Source: an uncultured Ectothiorhodospiraceae bacterium
Lineage (GTDB): Bacteria > Pseudomonadota > Gammaproteobacteria > Nitrococcales > Nitrococcaceae
NCBI GenBank assembly: GCA_913055565.1
Contig: CAJXKP010000004.1
Coordinates: 1-64,000, forward strand
Reading direction: 5' to 3'
Length of the DNA stretch: 64,000 nucleotides
The position numbers were made by a program, and so were the translations under genes. The notes beneath the pieces are model-generated. The model saw nothing but the letters and a program-made list of their open reading frames with translations. It was not told the origin of the DNA and did no database searches. This document shows, piece after piece, positions 9,019 through 17,838 of this stretch (position 1 is its first letter; each line of letters begins with the position of its first letter).

Positions 9019-10293
9019 TTAGCTATCGCGGTCAACGCTGCTTACCTGACGGTTACCTTTCTTACGCTCGCCAAGGATAAACCGCTTGAGGCTCTTTTCA
9101 AATAAGTCTTGAACAATGCCCTCTGAAGATGCCCCGCGCTCGGCGTACCAGCCCCGGAACGAGCGCCAATACTGGCCGTCCGGCGCTAGCTTAAGCATGA
9201 TTCGGGCTCCTAATGAGCGCAATTGTTGGGCGCGTCCCTCCGGCGAGCGCGCGGCGCGCGCCGCGCGCTCCTCAAAGCGCGCCGGTTCAAACACCCGTAC
9301 GACAGCCGATGCCGCCTGGTTCAGCGCGGCCGTTATCCGAGTGGGACGGCCAGGCAGGCCCGTTGCTACGCTACGAATACGTGCTAGCTCATCGAGTGCC
9401 TGCTTGTCATCGGCGCTGATCAACCGTCGGATTGACTCATCCGTGTCCTCCGATACGGCATCAGCTTTGGCGGTAGCCGTCGGACTTGATGGCAGTTCGC
9501 GCTCGATCAGGTCGAGTTCCGCGCGCAATGTTAGCACCGCCGAGATGCCCTCGCGCAGGCTCGCTCCGAGCGCATAGGCTTGTTGCCGTGTTAAGCGCCG
9601 CTCGTAGATGCCTGCCTCGTCGTTACTGAGCCCCTCAAGCAATCCTTCCATAACGCTGGGCTCAAGCGACTCGAGGTGACGCCCCAGCTCTGCCATGCCG
9701 GCATCAGCTTCCTCGCCGCCCCCGTCTTCGTCAACTTCGAGATCCCAGTCATCGGGGATCGTCACGGACGGCGGTTGAAAGGCATCCCGCGTCTCTCCTA
9801 AGTCCAGTCCACGACTGGCCGTCACGTTCGTCATGGTCGCGCCCTTGTCGCCAGCGCTCTCGCGAACAGGCGCTAGCGGTGGCCCGGCATTCGATGGCGG
9901 TGGCGGGGACGCCAGCGCGGGTGTGTCGTCATCACTTGATGGCCCTGCTGGGGCGTTCGGTGCCGGGTCTTGCCCTGCCGTGTCGAGGATCGTCACGGCA
10001 ATGCTAAACGGCCCGATGTGCAATCTGTCGCCGTGGTTGAGCGATGCCCGTTGGCCTTCGCCAAGGGGTTCGGTCGCATCATTGACGTAGACACCGTTGG
10101 CGCTGGCGTCATAGACGACGAATGACTCCTCTTCGCGGCTTATAAAAGCGTGCCGCCGCGAGACCAGGCGTTCGCCGCAGTCCAGCTGCCAGTCGCTATC
10201 GCTTGAGCGACCAATGACGGCCACGCTATCGACGGTGTGGTCGCGGCGTAGCCCGTGCGCGTTGTCCCCTTCCAGATCCAGCCGGAGCTGCAT
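9019..10293 (-). CDS. tagH: FHA-domain T6SS regulator (TagH/ImpI/Fha)
   Basis: About 424 residues from the ATG at 10293. Residues 1-100 form a forkhead-associated domain with I-G-R-S, the S-R-R-H motif and S-A-N-G-V-Y-V-N-D, which read phosphothreonine. A proline- and acid-rich linker follows, then a C-terminal domain with R-Q-A-Y-A-L-G-A-S-L-R-E-G and the conserved F-x-R-G-W-Y-A-E-R-G-A-S-S-E end typical of the T6SS FHA family. In characterised systems phosphorylation of Fha by the kinase starts T6SS assembly. The open frame continues upstream to 10419 but that part lacks family similarity. It is the first gene of the minus-strand block. Confidence 0.9.
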   Translation of the reverse strand: MQLRLDLEGDNAHGLRRDHTVDSVAVIGRSSDSDWQLDCGERLVSRRHAFISREEESFVVYDASANGVYVNDATEPLGEGQRASLNHGDRLHIGPFSIAVTILDTAGQDPAPNAPAGPSSDDDTPALASPPPPSNAGPPLAPVRESAGDKGATMTNVTASRGLDLGETRDAFQPPSVTIPDDWDLEVDEDGGGEEADAGMAELGRHLESLEPSVMEGLLEGLSNDEAGIYERRLTRQQAYALGASLREGISAVLTLRAELDLIERELPSSPTATAKADAVSEDTDESIRRLISADDKQALDELARIRSVATGLPGRPTRITAALNQAASAVVRVFEPARFEERAARAARSPEGRAQQLRSLGARIMLKLAPDGQYWRSFRGWYAERGASSEGIVQDLFEKSLKRFILGERKKGNRQVSSVDRDS

Positions 10294-10550
10294 ATCCCTA
10301 TGTCCTCGCTGTGTTCGCCGTGGCCGGACTGGTAGTTGGCGTATCCGTTTACGCCTCGCCGGTACACGCAACCAGTCCTCTCGCACCACGAGATGATTAG
10401 GTACGCGCTTACTTGACAATGGAAGATTAAAATATAACGATCCGGCACGTCGATTGATTAGATATCTCGCGCCTTGGCGCTTGGCGACGTTAAGCCGACA
10501 GCTGAGGCGTTGTTGATGGAGTAACGCGCACGGGAACGGTTGAGTTACGC
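10294..10550. promoter_or_regulatory. Divergent promoter region of the two T6SS blocks
   Basis: The 257-bp gap between the FHA gene (minus) and the kinase gene (plus) must carry the start signals of both T6SS transcripts. It contains an AT-rich patch at about 10421-10440 in otherwise GC-rich DNA. A perfect TTGACA lies at 10415-10420 on the plus strand, but the nearest TATAAC (10435-10440) is only 14 nt away, shorter than normal for sigma-70. The same patch offers TATATT on the minus strand. Which strand each element serves is unresolved. I see no sigma-54 type GG-N10-GC element. Confidence 0.4.
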
Positions 10551-11630
10551 ATGGAAGCTGAAGCGAGCGCGCGAGTAGTACCGCTACAAGCCCCTCATAA
10601 CCAGTACGAAGGTGGCGGAGGAGCTGCCGGCCTCCAGCGGTCGGAGCAACTGCCCTTCACCGTTGGATCCCGGGTGGCGGGACGCTTTCATATCAAGGCC
10701 CTGCTCGGGGTCGGCGGTACGAGCTGCCTTTATCAGGCGTGGGATGAATACGCCGCGTCGGATGGTACTGCCGACGCGTACGTCGCGATCAAAGTACCGC
10801 GGCGACGGGCCGAACACGATTGCGGCACGGACCTGATCTTTCGCGAGGTCGCGGTAGCGCGACGCGTGAGCAGTCGCCGCGGTCTGGTCGACATCTTTGA
10901 TCTCCACCAACACCACGGTCGCTTCTTCCTGACCCAGGAGCTCGTTCGGGGCGAATCACTGCGTTCGCGTCTCGATCGCGCTGGTGGGCATGGTCTCCAA
11001 TACAAATCATGTATCGCTATCGGCCGAGAGCTCGCGCTGGCTGTTGCGGGGATGCATGAAGCGGGCGTTGTGCATGCCGACATCAAGCCCAGCAATGTGT
11101 TGCTCACACAAGACGGGCAGCTGCGCCTGATCGATTTGGCTACGGCGAGACCCGTGAGTGCTATGCCGGGGATGGCTGAACCACCATTTCACGGCTTCTC
11201 GCCAGCTTATGCTAGCCGGCAAACCCTAAATGATGAGCCGGCTGACCCTAGCGATGATGTCTATTCCCTAGCTTGTGTTTTGTATGAGCAGCTCGCCGGC
11301 CATCATCCGTTCGGTGGCCACAGCGCCCAGGAGGCTGAGGCCGCAGGGTTGACCCCGCCTCGCCCGCGCGAACTCGGCTGGGCGCAGTGGCGTGTGCTGC
11401 GCCAAGGGTTGGCTTTCGATGCGAAGCGCCGGCCTCGGGATATCAGATATTTCTGGCGCCGTTTCGCTAGGGCTCGGTTGTATGCCGGCGTGTTGAGCCT
11501 CGGCGCAGGCTTGCTCATCGTCGGTGCTCTGACACTGCTCGCCCCAGTCGATGACCTCACTGCCTCCGAGGACGCCGTGCATCCCGACTCCGTACAAAGC
11601 GTTGGGAAGGAGGGCAGCCTTGGTAGCTGA
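10551..11630 (+). CDS. ppkA: Membrane Ser/Thr protein kinase of the T6SS (PpkA/ImpN-like)
   Basis: A 359-residue kinase. It has a glycine loop L-G-V-G-G-T-S near residue 55, the catalytic lysine in V-A-I-K-V-P, and a catalytic loop H-A-D-I-K-P-S-N near residue 180. The metal-binding motif is D-L-A in place of D-F-G. An S-P-A-Y-A-S-R-Q stretch replaces the usual APE region. A membrane helix of about 20 residues lies near residue 320, leaving only a short periplasmic tail, unlike the large sensor domain of PpkA from Pseudomonas. The likely role is phosphorylation of the FHA protein to trigger T6SS assembly. It is the first gene of the plus-strand block and its end overlaps the tssA start. Confidence 0.9.
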   Translation: MEAEASARVVPLQAPHNQYEGGGGAAGLQRSEQLPFTVGSRVAGRFHIKALLGVGGTSCLYQAWDEYAASDGTADAYVAIKVPRRRAEHDCGTDLIFREVAVARRVSSRRGLVDIFDLHQHHGRFFLTQELVRGESLRSRLDRAGGHGLQYKSCIAIGRELALAVAGMHEAGVVHADIKPSNVLLTQDGQLRLIDLATARPVSAMPGMAEPPFHGFSPAYASRQTLNDEPADPSDDVYSLACVLYEQLAGHHPFGGHSAQEAEAAGLTPPRPRELGWAQWRVLRQGLAFDAKRRPRDIRYFWRRFARARLYAGVLSLGAGLLIVGALTLLAPVDDLTASEDAVHPDSVQSVGKEGSLGS

Positions 11631-12783
11631 GTCGCATCCGGACGTGGAGCAACTTGTGCCAGAACTCGGCTTGGCCGGGAGTGTTGACGAGCTACTTGCT
11701 CCGATAAGCGATGATAATCCTTCCGGGGTTGATCTTCGCGAGCATGAGTCGACCGTTCATGAATACTACCGCCTGCGTGATGTAAGAACGAGCAGCCGCA
11801 ATAGCGAGCGCGAGGCGCTTACCGAAGGTGAGACGGATTATCTGCGCCCAACCGATTGGCAACCGTTGCTCACAGGGGTGCCGCCGGTTCTGGCTGAGCA
11901 GAGCAAGGATGTAGAACTCGCCGCCTGGTTGATTGAGGCCCTTACGCGTCGGCACGGCTTTCAAGGGGCCGCCATTGGTTTCCACATCGCCGCCCGGCTG
12001 ATCGAAACCTATGGTGACGCCCTGCACCCAGCGCCCGACGATGATGGCGTCGCCACGCAGCTTGCCGCGCTGGCCGGTCTTAATGGCCTCGGTAGTGAGG
12101 GCGCTCTCGTGACGCCGCTGAAGTCACTCCCACTAACCGAAGCGCATGACGATGGGCCCTACTGCACATGGCAGTGCGAGCAGGCGTTTGAGTTGGCGCG
12201 GCTAAGCGATGCCGATAAACGCGAAAGCCGTAGCGAGCGTGGCTATGTCACCCCCGAGGCGCTCGACCAGGTTGTGGCGCAAACCTCAACCGCGTCGCTG
12301 AACGGGATCCGCGATGCCATTAAGCTTGCCATCAGCGAGTTTGGTCGCTATCGCGAGGCACTCGATGCGTACGTGCCAGATAACCCTCAGCCGACGTCTC
12401 GGCTAGAAAATACCCTCGATGGCTGTTTTCGCACGGTTAACTACTTAGCGGGCCATCGGCTGGACGAGGCCGATGCCGCCCCGTCACCGGCATCCGAGGC
12501 GACGGACGAGCTCGATGATTCGAACGCGGCCGAGGGCGATGCTGGCCCGAGGGTCACAACTCATCGTCGCATTAGCGATCGCCAGACCGCCCTGCGACAG
12601 CTCCAAGAGATTGCGCAATTCTTCCGGGAAACGGAACCTCACTCGCCGATCTCTTACAGCATCGAGCAAGTGGTGCGCTGGAGCGAGTTGTCGCTACCGG
12701 AGCTGATGCGGGAGCTCATCCCTGACCAGAACGCACGTGACGATTACCAAACTCGCACCGGAATCCCATCTCCGGAAGAGTAG
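11620..12783 (+). CDS. tssA: TssA (ImpA family) T6SS cap/baseplate protein
   Basis: About 387 residues from a TTG at 11620. The ImpA_N domain is clear: [16 protein letters not shown] followed by T-D-W-Q-P-L and [11 protein letters not shown]. The C-terminal part contains [24 protein letters not shown], typical of the short TssA class. TssA starts tail-sheath polymerisation. The TTG was chosen because a perfect AAGGAGGG (11607-11614) sits 5 nt upstream. It overlaps the last codons of the kinase gene, suggesting coupled translation. A GTG at 11644 is an alternative. Confidence 0.9.
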   Translation: MVAESHPDVEQLVPELGLAGSVDELLAPISDDNPSGVDLREHESTVHEYYRLRDVRTSSRNSEREALTEGETDYLRPTDWQPLLTGVPPVLAEQSKDVELAAWLIEALTRRHGFQGAAIGFHIAARLIETYGDALHPAPDDDGVATQLAALAGLNGLGSEGALVTPLKSLPLTEAHDDGPYCTWQCEQAFELARLSDADKRESRSERGYVTPEALDQVVAQTSTASLNGIRDAIKLAISEFGRYREALDAYVPDNPQPTSRLENTLDGCFRTVNYLAGHRLDEADAAPSPASEATDELDDSNAAEGDAGPRVTTHRRISDRQTALRQLQEIAQFFRETEPHSPISYSIEQVVRWSELSLPELMRELIPDQNARDDYQTRTGIPSPEE

Positions 12784-12821
12784 CTCCACCAAAACGAGAA
12801 CGAAGCGGCAAGGGCATACTG

Positions 12822-13364
12822 ATGAGAACGAGCATTCACGACACGCTGAAAAAAGTTCGAAAGCCACGAGTTCATATCAGCTACGAGGTCGAGACCAACG
12901 GCGCGGTAGTTGAGAAAGAGCTGCCGTTTGTTGTCGGTGTAATGGGGGATTTCTCCGGCGATCCAACGGCACCGCTAAAGCCTCTCAAAGATCGGCGCTT
13001 CGTCCAGATCGACCGCGATAACTTCGACAGTGTCCTCGCTAGCATGAATCCCGGGCTAAACCTCAAGGTGGATAATAAGCTCGAAGGCGATGGTGAAAGC
13101 CAAATGGCCGTCGAGTTGAGTTTTAATTCCCTCGAGGACTTCGAGCCGGCATCTATCGTGCAGCAGGTCGAGCCTTTGCGCCGTCTCATGGAGACCCGAA
13201 ACAAGTTGCGCGACTTGTCCACGAAGGCGGATCGCTCTGAGGAACTTGAGTCCATCATCGAGCGGGTGTTGACCAATGACGCCGATCTTAGTGAGCTCGC
13301 GCAGGCAGTCGGCGTCGATACTGAGGGCAACACGGCGGAGAACAAGGAGAGTAGCGATGAGTGA
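12822..13364 (+). CDS. tssB: TssB (ImpB/VipA) contractile sheath small subunit
   Basis: A 180-residue TssB. The signature [10 protein letters not shown] and [13 protein letters not shown] segments near the N-terminus and the L-N-L-K-V-D-N and S-L-E-D-F-E-P segments are family-defining. TssB and TssC interlock to form the contractile sheath around the Hcp tube. It lies 38 nt after tssA and its end overlaps tssC by 8 bases, as expected for a stoichiometric pair. Confidence 0.97.
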   Translation: MRTSIHDTLKKVRKPRVHISYEVETNGAVVEKELPFVVGVMGDFSGDPTAPLKPLKDRRFVQIDRDNFDSVLASMNPGLNLKVDNKLEGDGESQMAVELSFNSLEDFEPASIVQQVEPLRRLMETRNKLRDLSTKADRSEELESIIERVLTNDADLSELAQAVGVDTEGNTAENKESSDE

Positions 13365-14832
13365 GGTCTCGGACACCCAACAAGAGTCGCAGACCGAGCA
13401 AGAACATACCCAAAGCCTGCTCGACCAGGCGGTCCAAGCGACCAAGCAGACCGAATCCGAGGAGGCTCAGGAGCTGCTTCGCGTGCTCACTGAGCAGGCC
13501 ATGGAAGGAACGGTTACGTGGAATAAGAATCTCACGATTACGTTCCGCAAGGCCATTGCCGCGATTGACGAGGCAATCAGCCGACAGCTTCGTGAGATCA
13601 TGCACCACGACCGCTTCCAGCAGCTCGAGGGGTCATGGCGCGGCCTGCACTATCTGGTAACCAACAGCAATACCGGTAACCACCTGCGGCTTAAGGTCTT
13701 TAACGCGAGCAAAAAGGAGATCGGAAAAGATCTCTCTAAGGCCGTGGAGTTTGATCAAAGCCAGGTGTTTAAGAAGATTTACGAGAGCGAGTTCGGCTCC
13801 CCGGGGGGCGAGCCGTATGGTGCGCTTATTGGCGATTACCAGTTCAGTAACCACCCTGAGGATGTCGAGTTCCTGACGAACATGTCGAACGTGGCGGCGG
13901 CCGCCTTCTGCCCGTTCCTGACAGCGGCCGAGCCGAAATTGTTCGGGTTCGAGTCATGGGAAGAACTCTCTCAGCCCAGGGATCTGTCGAAGATCTTCGA
14001 CTCGGCCGAGTATGTGAAGTGGCGCTCGTTCCGCGAGTCGGAGGATTCGCGGTTTGTGACCCTTACCTTGCCACGCGTTCTGTCACGTCTGCCGTATGGC
14101 GAGGAAACGAAACCGGTAGAGGCGTTCGAGTACGAGGAGATGGCTAGTGCCCGTCCGTCAACGGGCGAATACGCGTGGATGAATGCGGCATATGTCCTTG
14201 GTACGCGGATGACCAACGCGTTTGATGATTACGGCTGGTGTACCGCGATCCGCGGCGCGGAGGGCGGTGGCCGTGTGGACAACCTGCCTGTCCATCTGAC
14301 TAGTACGGATGACGGCGATATCGATATGCAGTGCCCAACCGAGATCGCCATCACGGACCGACGGGAGGCAGAGCTGAGCAAGCTCGGCTTCATGCCCTTG
14401 TCGCATTACAAGAACACGGATTACGCGGTCTTCTTCGGGGCGCAAACCGCTCAGAAGCCGAAGATCTATGATCAGCCTGACGCTACCGAGAATGCCGCTA
14501 TATCGGCCCGGCTTCCATACATTATGGCGACGTCACGAATTGCTCATTATCTCAAGGTAATGGCGCGCGATAAGATTGGCAGCTTCATGGAAGCTGAGGA
14601 TATGGAGCAGTGGCTGAATCGCTGGATCAATAATTACGTCAATGCCAGCGAGGATGGTGGCCAGGATATGCGCGCCAAATATCCGCTGCGCGACGCCAAG
14701 ATCACGGTCGAGCCGATCCCTGGACGCCCTGGGTCGTACAACGCCGTTGCGTGGCTGCGGCCGTGGCTTCAGCTCGAGGAACTGACGACGTCACTGCGTA
14801 TGGTTGCGCGGATTCCCGAGACCGGCGGCTGA
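13357..14832 (+). CDS. tssC: TssC (ImpC/VipB) contractile sheath large subunit
   Basis: About 491 residues from the ATG at 13357, which overlaps the tssB stop by 8 bases. It contains [19 protein letters not shown] and [12 protein letters not shown], and a C-terminal region ending M-R-A-K-Y-P-L-R followed by the strand that completes the sheath handshake. It pairs with TssB. The frame is open upstream inside tssB, but the overlapping ATG gives the standard M-S-E-V start. A second, diverged copy follows at 14947. Confidence 0.97.
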   Translation: MSEVSDTQQESQTEQEHTQSLLDQAVQATKQTESEEAQELLRVLTEQAMEGTVTWNKNLTITFRKAIAAIDEAISRQLREIMHHDRFQQLEGSWRGLHYLVTNSNTGNHLRLKVFNASKKEIGKDLSKAVEFDQSQVFKKIYESEFGSPGGEPYGALIGDYQFSNHPEDVEFLTNMSNVAAAAFCPFLTAAEPKLFGFESWEELSQPRDLSKIFDSAEYVKWRSFRESEDSRFVTLTLPRVLSRLPYGEETKPVEAFEYEEMASARPSTGEYAWMNAAYVLGTRMTNAFDDYGWCTAIRGAEGGGRVDNLPVHLTSTDDGDIDMQCPTEIAITDRREAELSKLGFMPLSHYKNTDYAVFFGAQTAQKPKIYDQPDATENAAISARLPYIMATSRIAHYLKVMARDKIGSFMEAEDMEQWLNRWINNYVNASEDGGQDMRAKYPLRDAKITVEPIPGRPGSYNAVAWLRPWLQLEELTTSLRMVARIPETGG

Positions 14833-14857
14833 TCTAGCCGCGGCAAGGCGCGTCGCG

Positions 14858-14886
14858 GCTGCGGTGATCGGCCTGATCACCGCAGC
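14858..14886 (+). other. Perfect 12-bp stem hairpin between tssC and the tssC paralogue
   Basis: The arms GCTGCGGTGATC (14858-14869) and GATCACCGCAGC (14875-14886) are exact reverse complements around a 5-nt loop. There is no T-tract after it, so it is not a canonical intrinsic terminator. It begins 26 nt after the tssC stop and may protect the upstream sheath mRNA or reduce read-through into the impD-type gene. Confidence 0.6.
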
Positions 14887-14946
14887 CCGGTGGCCTCGAG
14901 GGGGTCAGATCATGCGGGAGGACCCGGATCAGGAGGATCGGCGGCG

Positions 14947-16455
14947 GTGTATCGCGTTACGAACGTAGGTGCGGAGCAGGTCAACAGCGTTGGCTCATCG
15001 ATGGAAGCGCTGCAAGTTCACGAGGTCGATGATGACGTGCCCTCGGGGCGTAGTGGCACCGTATCAGAATACGCATCGTGGGACCGGCGGCTGCGCTCGC
15101 AGGGCGAGCCGATTCACGCGATTGAAAGCGCCATCATCGAGATCGACCGACGACTTAACGAGCAATTGGACGCGATCTTGCACCACCCGCGCTTTCAGCG
15201 GTTGGAGGCCTCATGGCGAGGCCTGCATTATCTCGCCTCGGTTGAAGGGGCTTACGACGAGGAGCTCTCGGTCAAGATTCGCGTTCTCAACGTCTCGTGG
15301 AACGAGCTTGCCAAGGATGTGACGCGGGCCCTCGATTTCGATCAAAGTCAGCTTTTTCGCAAGGTTTACAGTGAAGAATTCGACATGCCGGGCGGCGAGC
15401 CGTTCGGGGTGTTGCTAGGCGACTATCACATCGCCCATCGTGTGAGCGAAACGGGGTCGGCGCCGGACACGGAGGTGCTGCAGGAAGTCGCCCGTGTGGC
15501 GATGGCCGCATTGTGTCCATTCGTTACCAACGCCAGTAGTGCGCTGCTGGGTCTGGACAGCTTTCGCGAAATCAATCAACCGTTGGATCTGGATACGCTC
15601 TTTCGCCAAACAGAGTACCGAAGGTGGGCAACATTACGCCGCGATACCCACTCCCGTTTCGTCGCTCTAACGATGCCTCGGGTTTTGATGCGGGCGCCCT
15701 ACGTCGATGACGGGACGCGCTTCGAGAGGCTCCAGTACCGCGAAAACGTCCATGGTGACGCGGAGCATTATCTGTGGGGGGGCGCTTGCTACGCCTTGGG
15801 TGGAGTGATCCTACGAGCCTTTGCTAACACCGGCTGGTTCGCCGATATTCGAGGCGGTCCGCATGAGTTCGGCGAAGGCGGGCTGGTGCCCGACTTGCAT
15901 TATCCCGCACTGCCCGTCGATCGCGAGCGCCTCGGGAAGCGGTTTGCGACGGAGGTTATGCTTGATGACTTCACAGAGCGCGAGTTAAGCGAGGCGGGTT
16001 TAATTCCGTTGTGCAGTTACCACACGACGGAGCGCTCGGTTTTTTACAGTAATAGCTCGCTTCATGATCCGCCCGCGGAAGGCCCGGAAATGGCGAAGCT
16101 CAATGCCCGCCTTTCCTCCATGCTGCAGTACGTCCTGTGTGTGTCTCGGTTTGGGCACTACATTAAGATCATTGGTCGGGACAAAGTCGGCAAATATGCC
16201 ACAGCGGAAGAGCTGCAGCGGTTACTCCAACGGTGGCTGCATGACTACACGACATCTAATGACTCGGCCTCGGCTTCTATGAAAGCGCGCTACCCCCTGG
16301 CCGCGAGCCGGGTAGAGGTTACCGAGCTAGCTGGCGAGCCGGGTCATTTTAATTGTGTTGTGCACTTGCAACCGCATTTCCAACTGGACCAATTGGTATC
16401 GACCATTAGGCTCGTTACGGAGATCGCTGTGGGGCCAACCTCCGCGGCGGAATAA
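14947..16455 (+). CDS. impD: Second TssC-like sheath protein (ImpD type)
   Basis: About 502 residues. It shares the TssC core with the gene before it: W-R-G-L-H-Y-L-A, F-D-Q-S-Q-L-F-R-K-V-Y, G-G-E-P-F-G-V-L-L-G-D-Y and a final M-K-A-R-Y-P-L-A. The N-terminal region before the core is unlike TssC. A second EvpB/DUF877 protein after tssC is known as impD in the Rhizobium imp cluster, and the gene order here matches that cluster. Its job is not settled; incorporation in or regulation of the sheath or baseplate is inference. I chose the GTG at 14947 because AGGAGG (14931-14936) precedes it; the frame is open to a GTG at 14890. Confidence 0.85.
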   Translation: MYRVTNVGAEQVNSVGSSMEALQVHEVDDDVPSGRSGTVSEYASWDRRLRSQGEPIHAIESAIIEIDRRLNEQLDAILHHPRFQRLEASWRGLHYLASVEGAYDEELSVKIRVLNVSWNELAKDVTRALDFDQSQLFRKVYSEEFDMPGGEPFGVLLGDYHIAHRVSETGSAPDTEVLQEVARVAMAALCPFVTNASSALLGLDSFREINQPLDLDTLFRQTEYRRWATLRRDTHSRFVALTMPRVLMRAPYVDDGTRFERLQYRENVHGDAEHYLWGGACYALGGVILRAFANTGWFADIRGGPHEFGEGGLVPDLHYPALPVDRERLGKRFATEVMLDDFTERELSEAGLIPLCSYHTTERSVFYSNSSLHDPPAEGPEMAKLNARLSSMLQYVLCVSRFGHYIKIIGRDKVGKYATAEELQRLLQRWLHDYTTSNDSASASMKARYPLAASRVEVTELAGEPGHFNCVVHLQPHFQLDQLVSTIRLVTEIAVGPTSAAE

Positions 16456-16466
16456 TACTGAGGCCA

Positions 16467-17303
16467 ATGATGAATACGATGACTGACTGTGTAGCGCTTT
16501 TTCGCGAAGGCCGGCTCGACGAGGCAATCCAACGCGCGACTGATTCTCTGCGTGATGATCCCAAGGACACGAGCATGCGTAGCCTGCTAGCGGAGCTGCT
16601 TTGTGTCCACGGCGAGTTCGAGCGGGCCGATCATCAGCTCGAAACGTTGGCCCACTGGAGTCCGGATCGCGGCGAGGAGATCACAGCGTGGCGGGGCCTT
16701 GTCCGCGCCGCGCAGGCCCGCCGAGATGTCTTTGAGCAGGGGGCAGCCCCTGAGTTGACGCGGGACGCGACACCGCGAGTGCGGGCCTTGCTAGAGGCGC
16801 TGTTGGCGTGGCGTCACGGAGATAGTGAAACAGCTGATCGCTATGCCCATTTGGAGTCAGAGCGCACCCCCTGGCAGGTCTATGTTGAAGGCGAGCCGGC
16901 GGGCGACGTCCGCGAACTCGATGACCGCTTAGCCGGCATCGTGGACGTCCTAACGACCGAAGGTCAGTATCTTTGGTTAGACGTCGCTGAGATCGCCTCC
17001 CTGCGGTTCGCGCCAAGACGGCGTCCGCTGGATGGGCTCTGGCGCCCAGCGCACCTGACGCTGCACGAAGGGTTCAATGGGCGCGTTTACATTCCCATTA
17101 TCTATCCAACCTCGGTCTCGGAAGAGAGCCACCTATTGGGCCATAGCACCGACTGGGAGGAGTCGGGCGGTGCGGTTATCGGGCTGGGGCAACGGTGCTG
17201 GCTCGTGGGCGAAAACGCGGTGCCGCTCGGTGAGATCGATCGGATTGAGGCCGAGTCGATGTCAGAGGAAGCATCTGAACCGAGCGCCGAAGTCCAATCG
17301 TAG
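16467..17303 (+). CDS. tagJ: TagJ (ImpE/SciE family) T6SS accessory protein
   Basis: A 278-residue ImpE-family protein. The N-terminal half is TPR-like helices (A-L-F-R-E-G-R-L-D-E-A-I near the start, L-L-A-E-L-L-C-V-H-G-E-F-E-R-A). The C-terminal half has the [20 protein letters not shown] motif and Y-I-P-I-I-Y-P segment of the family. In the Pseudomonas H1 system TagJ binds the sheath protein TssB and the ClpV N-domain. Because clpV is broken in this locus, TagJ may have lost one partner. It starts 11 nt after the impD-type gene with a GAGG site. Confidence 0.88.
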   Translation: MMNTMTDCVALFREGRLDEAIQRATDSLRDDPKDTSMRSLLAELLCVHGEFERADHQLETLAHWSPDRGEEITAWRGLVRAAQARRDVFEQGAAPELTRDATPRVRALLEALLAWRHGDSETADRYAHLESERTPWQVYVEGEPAGDVRELDDRLAGIVDVLTTEGQYLWLDVAEIASLRFAPRRRPLDGLWRPAHLTLHEGFNGRVYIPIIYPTSVSEESHLLGHSTDWEESGGAVIGLGQRCWLVGENAVPLGEIDRIEAESMSEEASEPSAEVQS

Positions 17304-17337
17304 CGGGGCTGGGTCGCGTTAGCGTCAAGGAGGCGTT

Positions 17338-17838
17338 GTGAGTCGAATTGGAGCCAACGAGACGGTGCTACCTTCACTGCTCGACCGCCTTATCGACGAT
17401 GATGCCAGTGGCGTCGGGGGCGGGGCGGTTTCGCGGGACGGTTCGCGATTGAACACGCTTCGTGCCGGGGTTCGCCGTGACCTTGAGAACCTGTTGAACA
17501 CGCGCCTCGCTCAGCAGCCGCCGGTGGATAAGTATCCGGAACTTGCCCGTTCGGTCGTCAACTACGGTCTACCGGATTTCAGCTCGGTCGTGCTAGGCGC
17601 CTCGGAAGAACGGGACGCGTTTCGCACCCGGGTTCAACAGACCATCGAGCGCTACGAGCCTCGCTTCCGCCAAGTGCGTGTTGAGATCGTGCCAGCTGGT
17701 ACCGAGGGTGATCGCACCCTGCATCTCAAGATTACGGCGATCCTGATGGTTGAACCGGACCCTGTGCCGCTGCGCTATGAATCGCAGGTCCACGCTACGG
17801 ACCGGTTCGTCAGGCTCGAGGAGATAAGCGATGGATGA
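17338..17838 (+). CDS. tssE: TssE (ImpF, gp25-like) baseplate protein
   Basis: A 166-residue gp25-like protein. The N-terminus L-P-S-L-L-D-R-L-I-D-D and the central R-R-D-L-E-N-L-L-N-T-R, Y-P-E-L-A-R-S-V-V-N-Y-G-L-P-D segments are diagnostic of TssE. Its E-x-x-L-N motif helps sheath nucleation on the baseplate. It starts at a GTG preceded by a strong AAGGAGG site. Its end overlaps the tssF start by 8 bases. Confidence 0.93.
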   Translation: MSRIGANETVLPSLLDRLIDDDASGVGGGAVSRDGSRLNTLRAGVRRDLENLLNTRLAQQPPVDKYPELARSVVNYGLPDFSSVVLGASEERDAFRTRVQQTIERYEPRFRQVRVEIVPAGTEGDRTLHLKITAILMVEPDPVPLRYESQVHATDRFVRLEEISDG

